A stretch of DNA of 34,920 bases from an uncultured Trueperaceae bacterium (GTDB lineage: Bacteria > Deinococcota > Deinococci > Deinococcales > Trueperaceae). Location of the stretch: contig CALCHY010000298.1 in the NCBI GenBank assembly GCA_937907415.1, positions 1 through 34,920 on the forward strand, in the 5' to 3' direction. This document shows, piece after piece, positions 8,033-14,967 of this stretch. Each line of letters opens with the position of its first letter. Within the stretch, counting starts at the first letter, position 1. Position numbers and translations under genes: made by a program. The notes beneath the pieces are model-generated. The model saw nothing but the letters and a program-made list of their open reading frames with translations, was not told where the DNA came from and searched no databases.

Positions 8033-9724
8033 GTGGGCACTGTGTACATCCGGACGACGAAGTCCCGCGGGATCGAGTACCTGCAGCTAGCGCATAACGA
8101 GCGCGATAGTTCGGGCCGCGTGCAAGCGAAGATCCTGCATAACTTCGGACGCAAGGACAGTCTCGATACGGAGGCGTTGCTGCGTCTCATCGGCAGCATG
8201 ACGCGTTTCCTTGACCCCGAGGACGCGGCGCAGGTGCGGCAGGGCCTGGATCTGGAGGCGCCGTTCGAGTTCCTGGGCGCCAAGTCGTTAGGCGGTACGC
8301 AACTGCTGGACGGGCTTTGGCAGCGCCTGGGTATCGCCGGGGTGTTGAAGAAGCTGGCTGGTAAGCGGGAGTTCGGCGGATCAGTCGAGCGCTTGCTGTT
8401 CGCGCTGGTAGCGAACCGGGCGTTGGCGTCGGGTAGCAAGCTGGCGGCGGAATCCTGGATGACCGATGTGGCGTACGTCGATGGTTTGCCTGAAGTCGAG
8501 GTGCAACAGCTCTACCGCGCGATGGATTTCTTGCTGGAGACGCGTGATGAGATCCAGCGCGAGGTGTTCTGGAGTGTGAAGAACCTGTTCAACCTCGAGG
8601 TGGATCTGATCTTCGTGGATACCACCAGCACCTACTTCGAGATCGAAGGCGAAGACGAGGATGAGTTGGTGGAGGCCGGCGACGATGAAAATGGTGGCTT
8701 GCGTAAGCGTGGCTACAGCAAGGACAGCCGCAGCGATTTGGCGCAGGCGGTGCTCGGTTTCGCGGTGACCAGGGACGGCATCCCGGTCAGGTGTTGGGTG
8801 TGGCCCGGCAACACGGTGGACGTGAGCGTGGTGGACGAGGTGAAGCGCGACCTGAACGACTGGAAGTTGGGTCGCGTGATTATGGTGATGGATACCGGCT
8901 TCAATAGCGCCGACAACCGCAGAATCCTGCAAGGCGCCGGTGACGGGTACATCATCGGCGAGAAGATGCGGCTCGGGAAGAACGGCAAGCTGCCGGAAGC
9001 GCTCTCCCGCCCGGGCCGCTACAAGACGTTGGAGAACGGCCTGCGCATCAAGGAAGTGATCACCACCAAGCAGAGCGTCACTAGGCGCCGCTTCGTGATC
9101 GTGCACAACCCCGAACAAGCCACACGCAACGAGGCGAAACGAGGCGAGATCATCGCCGAAGCCGAGCGGCGCATCGCCGCCCTGGGCGACCTGACGGGCA
9201 AGAGCCACACGAAGGCGGTGTGCGACCTGCTGGCGCACAAGGTGTTCGGGCGTTACTTGCGGGAGCAGAAGAACGGCAAGTTACTCATCGACAAGGCGAA
9301 GGTCGCCGCCGAAGCGAAGTTGGACGGGAAGTACTTGATCAGCACCAGCGATGACGACTTGAGCGCCGAGGACGTCGCGATGGGCTACAAGCAACTGCAT
9401 GAGATCGAGCGCGTGAACCGGGACCTGAAGCACACGGTTGATGTGCGGCCGGTGTATCACCGGCGCGCTGACCGCATCAAGGCGCACGTGTTGCTGTGCT
9501 GGTTGGCGCTGTTACTGATCCGCATCGCGGAGACCGAGACCGATCAGTCCTGGCATCAGCTCACGCGAATCATGCAGCCATTGTTGGTGGGTTTTCACGC
9601 CACCCAGCACGGCAACATCGCGCAATCGAACAAGCTCACCGCGGAGCAGAAGAGCGTGCTGGACGCCGTAAAGATCAAAAGCCCGAAGCGTTACCTTGAG
9701 GTTCCCAGCCCGCGGAAGACCTGA
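8033..9724 (+). CDS. IS1634-family transposase
   Basis: DDE transposase of the IS4-like IS1634 family, 563 residues from GTG 8033 or 560 from GTG 8042. The second start (MYIRTTKSRGIEYLQLAHNE) is where family members usually begin and aligns with the start of the other IS. The first catalytic Asp is in LIFVDTTSTYFEIEG, the second in VIMVMDTGFNSADNR, and the Glu in the C-terminal HEIERVNRDLKHTVDVRP helix followed by HVLLCWLALLLIR. An acidic insert (EDEDELVEAGDDENGG) follows the first Asp. The frame is intact, so the element may be active. It is clearly diverged from the second transposase, sharing only family motifs. Confidence 0.93.
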   Translation: MGTVYIRTTKSRGIEYLQLAHNERDSSGRVQAKILHNFGRKDSLDTEALLRLIGSMTRFLDPEDAAQVRQGLDLEAPFEFLGAKSLGGTQLLDGLWQRLGIAGVLKKLAGKREFGGSVERLLFALVANRALASGSKLAAESWMTDVAYVDGLPEVEVQQLYRAMDFLLETRDEIQREVFWSVKNLFNLEVDLIFVDTTSTYFEIEGEDEDELVEAGDDENGGLRKRGYSKDSRSDLAQAVLGFAVTRDGIPVRCWVWPGNTVDVSVVDEVKRDLNDWKLGRVIMVMDTGFNSADNRRILQGAGDGYIIGEKMRLGKNGKLPEALSRPGRYKTLENGLRIKEVITTKQSVTRRRFVIVHNPEQATRNEAKRGEIIAEAERRIAALGDLTGKSHTKAVCDLLAHKVFGRYLREQKNGKLLIDKAKVAAEAKLDGKYLISTSDDDLSAEDVAMGYKQLHEIERVNRDLKHTVDVRPVYHRRADRIKAHVLLCWLALLLIRIAETETDQSWHQLTRIMQPLLVGFHATQHGNIAQSNKLTAEQKSVLDAVKIKSPKRYLEVPSPRKT

Positions 9725-9742
9725 AATCCTGTAGTCACAACA
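9723..9742 (+). repeat. Subterminal direct repeat, right copy (first IS)
   Basis: GAAATCCTGTAGTCACAACA, overlapping the last two bases of the transposase stop codon. Same orientation as 7968-7987, with 18 of 20 bases identical. Confidence 0.7.
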
Positions 9743-9822
9743 CGCTCTGCGTCGACAAGCTCAGGAAAGCCGCCTGGGACAGCGAAATCATGCCTTTTCG
9801 GTGCCTACCTGCTGTCGAACGC

Positions 9823-10042
9823 GAGATGAGACGTTTCCAACTTTCGACCCCCAGGCAACTGTGCGCCTCGGAGCGTTAGACTTACGTCAGACCCGGGACG
9901 ATAGCCTAGAAGCCGCCATCGACGCGGGACAATTTGCTCATGGCTTGGTTGACCACCCCCTCACTGCGACACTCCCTGTCGTAGCGGAGTGAAGTAATAG
10001 ACAGCACCTGGCTCTGCCCGGGCCCCCGAGGAGACTGGCTTA
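9823..10042 (+). promoter_or_regulatory. Leader region of the BREX operon
   Basis: There are 220 bases between the right end of the first IS and brxA, without a supported gene. An interrupted palindrome CTGCGACA (9964-9971) / TGTCGTAG (9977-9984), 7 of 8 paired and flanked by CACT/AGTG, could be an operator or mRNA hairpin. No convincing -35/-10 pair is visible; TAATAG at 9995-10000 is the best -10 candidate but lacks a -35. A GAGGAG ribosome site lies about ten bases before brxA. No BREX regulator gene (for example a WYL-type BrxR) is present here. Confidence 0.35.
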
Positions 10043-10843
10043 GTGCCGACGTACGATTTACACACCGACCGAACCGTACACGTCAGTCGGACCATCATGC
10101 TTTCGGAACTGAGTTTACTTCTAGACCAAGTTCCTTCTACGGCCTCCACCACGGATTATGGAACGGCCGTCCTAGGCGCTAACGTTTTGCTCAAACGCAC
10201 AGTCTCCAACCGCCAGAAGACGTTCCGCTTCCTACGAGAGCTGTACGCACTCGATCCCAGCGACCCAGTCTTCAGCGTTATGCGCTTCTTGTGGGAGGCT
10301 GAGCCCGCCGCCCACACCCGGGCACTGCTCGCACTCCTCGCAGCTGCCTTTAGCGACGAGCTCCTGCGGTCTACGGCCGACACAATCTTGGCCGCGAGCC
10401 CAGGCGATCGACTTGGCAAGGAGTCGCTCTCCGCGAGGCTTGGCGACGCCTACCCTGGTAGGTTCGGCGAGAAGTCCCTCGAGAAGATCGGGCGCAACAT
10501 TGCCTCCTCCTGGACCCAATCCGGGCACCTAGTTGGCCACATCGACAAGCACCGAGCCTTAGTAGAGCCTTCGACGACCACCACGGTTTTCGCAACCTTC
10601 CTGGGTTGGCTACAGGGGCACCGTGGACTTCTGCTTTTCACTACACCATGGGCGCAACTACTTGACGCGAACGAGAGCGTGCTCGATTCGCACCTCTTCG
10701 CAGCCTCACAGCGAGGTTGGGTGACGTATAAGCGGATGAACGACGTCGTGGAGATCAGCTTCAACGAACTGTTCGCGCTCGCAACATGGGAGCCGCGGAC
10801 AACAGCCGACGCAACTACCGCCGCTGGAAGGGGAAGCCGCTAG
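10043..10843 (+). CDS. brxA: BREX protein BrxA (DUF1819-like), divergent and long
   Basis: First gene of the BREX operon, 266 residues from GTG 10043 with GAGGAG upstream. I assign it as BrxA from its position directly before brxB, and from general layout: an N-terminal segment with LLLDQVPS and LLKRTVSNRQKTFRFLRELYAL, helical winged-helix-like stretches, and ARLGDAYPGRFGEKSLEKIGRN followed by GHLVG, which resembles the DUF1819 pattern of a helix before a small turn. BrxA is a small DNA-binding protein needed for defence in characterised type 1 systems and is typically about 200 residues, so this one is about a third longer. Sequence similarity alone would not be decisive by eye. The brxB start follows its stop by one base. 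Confidence 0.72.
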   Translation: MPTYDLHTDRTVHVSRTIMLSELSLLLDQVPSTASTTDYGTAVLGANVLLKRTVSNRQKTFRFLRELYALDPSDPVFSVMRFLWEAEPAAHTRALLALLAAAFSDELLRSTADTILAASPGDRLGKESLSARLGDAYPGRFGEKSLEKIGRNIASSWTQSGHLVGHIDKHRALVEPSTTTTVFATFLGWLQGHRGLLLFTTPWAQLLDANESVLDSHLFAASQRGWVTYKRMNDVVEISFNELFALATWEPRTTADATTAAGRGSR

Positions 10844-10844
10844 G

Positions 10845-11390
10845 GTGTCTAATCTAGAGCTACTACTCAACCAGTACGAGAGCTACATAACAGCGCCGTG
10901 GCAACCTTCCAAAGCAGCTCCACAACGTGTGATCTTCGTCATCTACGACCCAAGAGACGAGCGGCGCCTCCGAGCTCGCGTCGGGGAGTTCGAACTCGCG
11001 ACCGGGCGCGCAAAGAAGGGCTGGCTCCAATACGACGTTACCAACTCATTTGCCCAGTGGATGGCGGCACATGAGTACCGCGAGAACTATTTTGAGGCTC
11101 CGGAAGACCTTAGCATCGCCCTCGTGGAGTTCGAGGAGTATGTCAGTGGTGAAGTGCGTGGCCTTCTTGGCAACCCCGATGCTAACGACAACACCGTGGT
11201 CGCTGTGCTTGGGGTGGCGAGCCTCCTCGGATACATGAGCGTCGCTAAGCTCGTGGAGTCTGTGGAGAAGTCGGTGCGCGGCCGGTTACTAGTGTTCTTT
11301 CCGGGGCAACACGACGACGCCGTTTATCGATTGCTAGATGCTCGGGACGGTTGGAACTACCACGCCGTTCCTATAACAGCGAAAGAATGA
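10845..11390 (+). CDS. brxB: BREX protein BrxB (DUF1788)
   Basis: A 181-residue protein from GTG 10845, one base after the brxA stop, so translationally coupled. DUF1788 features are visible: an N-terminal VIFVIYDPRDERRLRARVGEF strand-helix, a central VVAVLGVASLLGYMSVAKLVESVE segment, and near the end GRLLVFFPGQHDDAVYRLLDARDGWNYHAVPI, which matches the family's VxFYPGxY...LxDxxNYYRA ending. BrxB is an essential component of type 1 BREX whose biochemical role is not settled; it is thought to act with BrxC and PglX. It has no catalytic motif or membrane segment. Confidence 0.88.
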   Translation: MSNLELLLNQYESYITAPWQPSKAAPQRVIFVIYDPRDERRLRARVGEFELATGRAKKGWLQYDVTNSFAQWMAAHEYRENYFEAPEDLSIALVEFEEYVSGEVRGLLGNPDANDNTVVAVLGVASLLGYMSVAKLVESVEKSVRGRLLVFFPGQHDDAVYRLLDARDGWNYHAVPITAKE

Positions 11391-11435
11391 CCTTTCTCGG
11401 ATGCGACGGACGAAGAACGTGAGGGGACGTAACAG

Positions 11436-14400
11436 ATGACCATCAAGAACTGGGAAGTATTCGCTAAAGACCCACGCAAAACGACGATCCCTAACGACGG
11501 CGTCACTGAGGTTGGCCAGCCGAAGACGCCGGAGGAGTGGTCCGTCCTCCGCTACGAACTGAGCACCTTCGTGTGCGAAGGGCAGTACCAAACCGGGCTG
11601 GAGCGGATTCTGTCGACCTACCTAACGAACCTCGACAGGGACACGCAGCCCGCTGTCTGGGTCAGTGGCTTCTACGGTTCAGGTAAGTCTCACCTCGTGA
11701 GGGTGCTGGAGTACCTGTGGCGCGACCTGGTGTTGCCGGGCGGCGCTTCCGCCCGCAGCTTGACGCACCTTCCGGCGGAAATAGAAGACCTTTTAACGGA
11801 GTTGACGACCGTCGGAAAGCGGCACGGCGGCCTATGGGCGGCCTCAGGCACCCTGGGAGCCGGCGCTGGTGACAGCGCGCGCCTAGCCGTTCTTGGGATC
11901 ATCTTCAAGGGCGCGGGTTTACCTGAGAACTACGCGAAGGGTCGCTTCGTTCTATGGCTCAAGCAGGAGGGCATAGAGGACGAGGTTCGCGCCGCGGTGG
12001 AGAGCGCAGGGAAATCGTTCGATAGAGAACTCAACAACATGTATGTCTCACCAGTCCTCGCCGAGGCGGTGATGGCCGCGATTCCCGGGTTCGCAAACAG
12101 CAACCAAGAGGCCCGCGCCACCTTCAGGCAACAGTTCCCCGACGCCAAAGACATCGACAACGACGAGATGGTCGAACTCATCGCCAGCGTGATGGCGTTG
12201 CAGTCTGGCGATCCAGATAATCTCCCCTGCACTTTGCTGGTTCTCGACGAGTTGCAGCAGTACGTCGCGGATGACGCCGATAAGCTCCACAAGCTCCAGG
12301 TCGCGGTGCAGGCGTTCTCTAGACGCTTCGGTTCTCGGCTTCTCGTGGTGGCCACTGGCCAGTCGGCGCTACAGGCTCATCCACAACTGCAGAAGATGAG
12401 GGATCGTTTCACCGTACAAGTTGAACTCACGGATACCGACGTGGAGAAGGTTGTGCGCCAAGTCGTACTTCGTAAGGCTCCCAATCGCGAAGCCGACGTG
12501 GGTTCTGTGCTGAACGCCGCTAGCGGTGAGATCGACCGGCAACTTCAGGGCACCAAGCTTGCCTCGAGGCCCGAAGATTCCGCCGTACTAACTGCCGACT
12601 ACCCGTTGCTACCTACCCGCCGCCGGTTCTGGGAGCGGGTACTCAGGGCGATCGACAAAGCAGGGGCGGCTGGTCAACTTCGTACTCAGTTGCGAACTGT
12701 GCATGAAGGAACGCGGAGCGTTGCGGATTCACCTTTGGGCACAGTGGTACCAGGAGACTTCATCTACTCGCAGCAGAGCGCCAGCATGCTCGAGACAGGC
12801 GTCCTACTCAAGGACATCGATGAGACTATCCGCAACCTAGACGACGGCACTTATGATGGCGTCTTAGCTTCGCGAGCCTGCGCATTGATCTTTCTCATCC
12901 AACAATTGCCGACCGATTCCGGCTCCGACATGGGCCTACGGCCAACCGTTGACACGCTCGCGGACTTGCTAGTCAGCGACCTGGCGGCTGATGGAGTTGA
13001 GCTTAGGAAGAAGCTCCCTGCGCTATTGGAGGACCTGGCCGAACGCGGGATACTCCTCAAACTCGCCGGCGAAGCCGGAGACGAGTACCGCCTCCAGACG
13101 CGGGAGAGTAGCGAGTGGGAGCAGGCTTACCGCACAGCCTACTCGAGGGCAATGGGGGACGCTGGGCGGGTGGCCAGCGAGCGCGCCAAGAGGCTCCGCG
13201 AGGAGGTATCAAGCGCCCTTAAAGGCATAAGCGTCACCCAAGGCAACAGCAAGACACCTAGGAAAGTCGAACCTTACTTCGGCATCGAACGACCACCAAC
13301 CGACGGCGGGATTCGCATCTGGATCCGCGACGAGTGGGACGTTAGTGAGAAGACCGTACGTGCCGACGCCCAAGCTGCCGGCCTTCAAGACCCAACCGTC
13401 TACGTACACTTGCCACGGCGGGCTCCCGATGATCTGAAGAAGGCACTGGCCGGCTACCTGGCCGCCTCCGACGTATTGAACACCAAGGGGGCGGTCGCGG
13501 CAACTACGCCCGAGGCGCTCGAGGCTCGCCAAGGCATCCAGAGTCGGCATGTTCGCCAAGAGCACGAGATTAGACGGCTGATTAACGAAGCCATCGACGG
13601 CGGCCGCGTCTTCCTCGGTGGCGGCAACGAAATATCCCTCATCGGTCTCAGGGCGGCCGCGCAGGAAGCCGCTTCGAGAGCAGCCGCTAGGCTCTACCCG
13701 GAGTTCGATGTGGCCGACGACACGCGCTGGAACCGCGTCATCGAGCGCGTCAAGCAAGGGAGCGGAGATCCACTTTCTACTCTAAGCTTCAGTGGTGAAA
13801 CGAAGGATCATCCGGTGTGCTCCAAGGTACTCGCTTTCATCACCGCAAGCGGCAAGAAAGGCAGTGACGTGAGGCGCGAATTTGACGCGCCACCTTACGG
13901 GTGGAGCCGAGACGCCATCGATGGCGCGCTCTTAGCCCTAGTTGCGGCTGACCAGCTAAGCGCTACTATCAACGGCTCTCCTATTGCTGTGAAGGCTCTG
14001 GATCAATCGAAGCTCGGCGTAGCCGAGTTCCGGAGCCAGAGCGTGGTGCTCACTGCCAAACAACGAATAGATCTGCGCATGCTCTTCTCGAAGGTGGGGG
14101 TATCCGCGAAAGCAGGTGAGGAAGCGGCTGCTGCGCTGGCATTCCTCAAGGAACTGAGAGCATTGGCCGCCGCGGCTGGCGGATCTGCCCCCGCACCAGC
14201 CGCGCCCTCCACAACTAACTTGGAGGCGATCGCTAACCTGAGCGGGAACGAGCAATTACTCCAACTCTTCAACACCAGGGTGGATCTAACGGCCAGCGTC
14301 GAGGCCTGGCAGGGCGCCGCTCGCGAGATAAAGAGGCGAACGCCAAGGTGGGAAGCATTACTGAAGCTCTTAGATTACGCTAAGGGTCTCAGTGTGGCTC

Positions 14401-14921
14401 TGGAAGTACAGGAGCAGATAGATGCAATACAGCGTGACCGCCTATTACTAGTCGACCCAGATCCTGTACCGCCCTTGGCCCAACGTTTAACCGATGCGCT
14501 GCGCCATGAACTCGCGTGCGCCTACAAAGACCTGCTCAACACCTACCGGACGCAGATGAACGAACTCTCCGCCACCGAGGCGTGGAACAAGCTGCCGATA
14601 GACGAAGCCAAGACCCTTCTTCTGAAGAATGGCCTTAGAGAACCAGAAACACCAGCCATCGAGACGGAAACGCAAATCCTAGCGGCGCTTGACGAGTACT
14701 CGCTAGCTTCGTTAGGCGACAGAATCGCCGCCATTCCCAACCGCAAATCTAGCGCTTTGCAGGCAGCCATCAGCTTTTTCGAGCCACGAACCGTTCACAT
14801 CATGGCTCCGACACATACGTTTAGAACTGCCGAAGAAGTCGACAATTACTTGCGAGAACTGCGCGACATGATCGTGCAGCACATAGAAGAGGGCAATCCC
14901 GTCGTTATCACGCAGGGTTAA
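11436..14921 (+). CDS. brxC: BREX P-loop ATPase BrxC (PglY-like)
   Basis: Large AAA+-type NTPase of the BREX complex, 1161 residues, the normal size (about 1,150-1,250). The ATG at 11436 has GAGGGGA upstream. Walker A is GFYGSGKSH (residues 78-86), preceded by the typical VWVSGFYGSGKSHLV context. Walker B is LLVLDELQQYV (267-277). The rest is mostly helical and contains an Ala-rich linker (AAAAGGSAPAPAAPS, about residues 910-925). Loss of ATPase function abolishes defence in studied systems. The last codons and stop lie inside a strong hairpin (14903-14937). Confidence 0.95.
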   Translation: MTIKNWEVFAKDPRKTTIPNDGVTEVGQPKTPEEWSVLRYELSTFVCEGQYQTGLERILSTYLTNLDRDTQPAVWVSGFYGSGKSHLVRVLEYLWRDLVLPGGASARSLTHLPAEIEDLLTELTTVGKRHGGLWAASGTLGAGAGDSARLAVLGIIFKGAGLPENYAKGRFVLWLKQEGIEDEVRAAVESAGKSFDRELNNMYVSPVLAEAVMAAIPGFANSNQEARATFRQQFPDAKDIDNDEMVELIASVMALQSGDPDNLPCTLLVLDELQQYVADDADKLHKLQVAVQAFSRRFGSRLLVVATGQSALQAHPQLQKMRDRFTVQVELTDTDVEKVVRQVVLRKAPNREADVGSVLNAASGEIDRQLQGTKLASRPEDSAVLTADYPLLPTRRRFWERVLRAIDKAGAAGQLRTQLRTVHEGTRSVADSPLGTVVPGDFIYSQQSASMLETGVLLKDIDETIRNLDDGTYDGVLASRACALIFLIQQLPTDSGSDMGLRPTVDTLADLLVSDLAADGVELRKKLPALLEDLAERGILLKLAGEAGDEYRLQTRESSEWEQAYRTAYSRAMGDAGRVASERAKRLREEVSSALKGISVTQGNSKTPRKVEPYFGIERPPTDGGIRIWIRDEWDVSEKTVRADAQAAGLQDPTVYVHLPRRAPDDLKKALAGYLAASDVLNTKGAVAATTPEALEARQGIQSRHVRQEHEIRRLINEAIDGGRVFLGGGNEISLIGLRAAAQEAASRAAARLYPEFDVADDTRWNRVIERVKQGSGDPLSTLSFSGETKDHPVCSKVLAFITASGKKGSDVRREFDAPPYGWSRDAIDGALLALVAADQLSATINGSPIAVKALDQSKLGVAEFRSQSVVLTAKQRIDLRMLFSKVGVSAKAGEEAAAALAFLKELRALAAAAGGSAPAPAAPSTTNLEAIANLSGNEQLLQLFNTRVDLTASVEAWQGAAREIKRRTPRWEALLKLLDYAKGLSVALEVQEQIDAIQRDRLLLVDPDPVPPLAQRLTDALRHELACAYKDLLNTYRTQMNELSATEAWNKLPIDEAKTLLLKNGLREPETPAIETETQILAALDEYSLASLGDRIAAIPNRKSSALQAAISFFEPRTVHIMAPTHTFRTAEEVDNYLRELRDMIVQHIEEGNPVVITQG

Positions 14922-14937
14922 CACCCGCGTGATAACG
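14903..14937 (+). promoter_or_regulatory. Strong stem-loop across the brxC stop codon
   Basis: CGTTATCACGC (14903-14913) pairs perfectly with GCGTGATAACG (14927-14937). Inside it, after one unpaired A, GGGT (14915-14918) pairs with ACCC (14923-14926) around the loop TAAC, which holds the brxC stop TAA (14919-14921). Fifteen base pairs in 35 bases is far beyond chance. No T-run follows, so it is more likely an mRNA processing, stability or translational-coupling element, or a protein-binding palindrome, than a terminator. The pglX ribosome site (AGAGGAA) lies 15 bases further on. Confidence 0.75.
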
Positions 14938-14967
14938 CAGCACTCACCATAGAGAGGAACCAAAGCA

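Larger units (their letters stand above)
7877..9822 (+). mobile_element. IS1634-family (IS4-like) insertion sequence, left copy
   Basis: I set the ends by an imperfect inverted repeat of 22 bases: left arm 7877-7898 and right arm 9801-9822 share GCGTTCGACAG at the outside and GGCAC at the inside, 17 of 22 positions. The element is about 1.95 kb and contains a single transposase gene. No target duplication is visible: the outer flanks are GGCCTG on the left and GAGATG on the right. Direct (not inverted) copies of a 20-base subterminal motif with core CCTGTAG and CACAACA lie at 7968-7987 and 9723-9742, 18 of 20 identical. Confidence 0.75.

Noticed and set aside
8381..9238. Minus-strand frame (285 codons) inside the first transposase gene
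   Set aside because: Antisense shadow of the transposase; no start signal and no recognisable domain. The same applies to 23185-23841 in the second IS.
7968..9742. The direct repeats taken as the ends of the first IS
   Set aside because: True inverted repeats lie further out (7877-7898 and 9801-9822), and the second IS shows the same arrangement with its direct repeats internal to its inverted ends.
9801..9992. 63-codon + strand frame before brxA
   Set aside because: It starts inside the IS inverted repeat, has no ribosome site and no recognisable sequence; it is more likely leader DNA.
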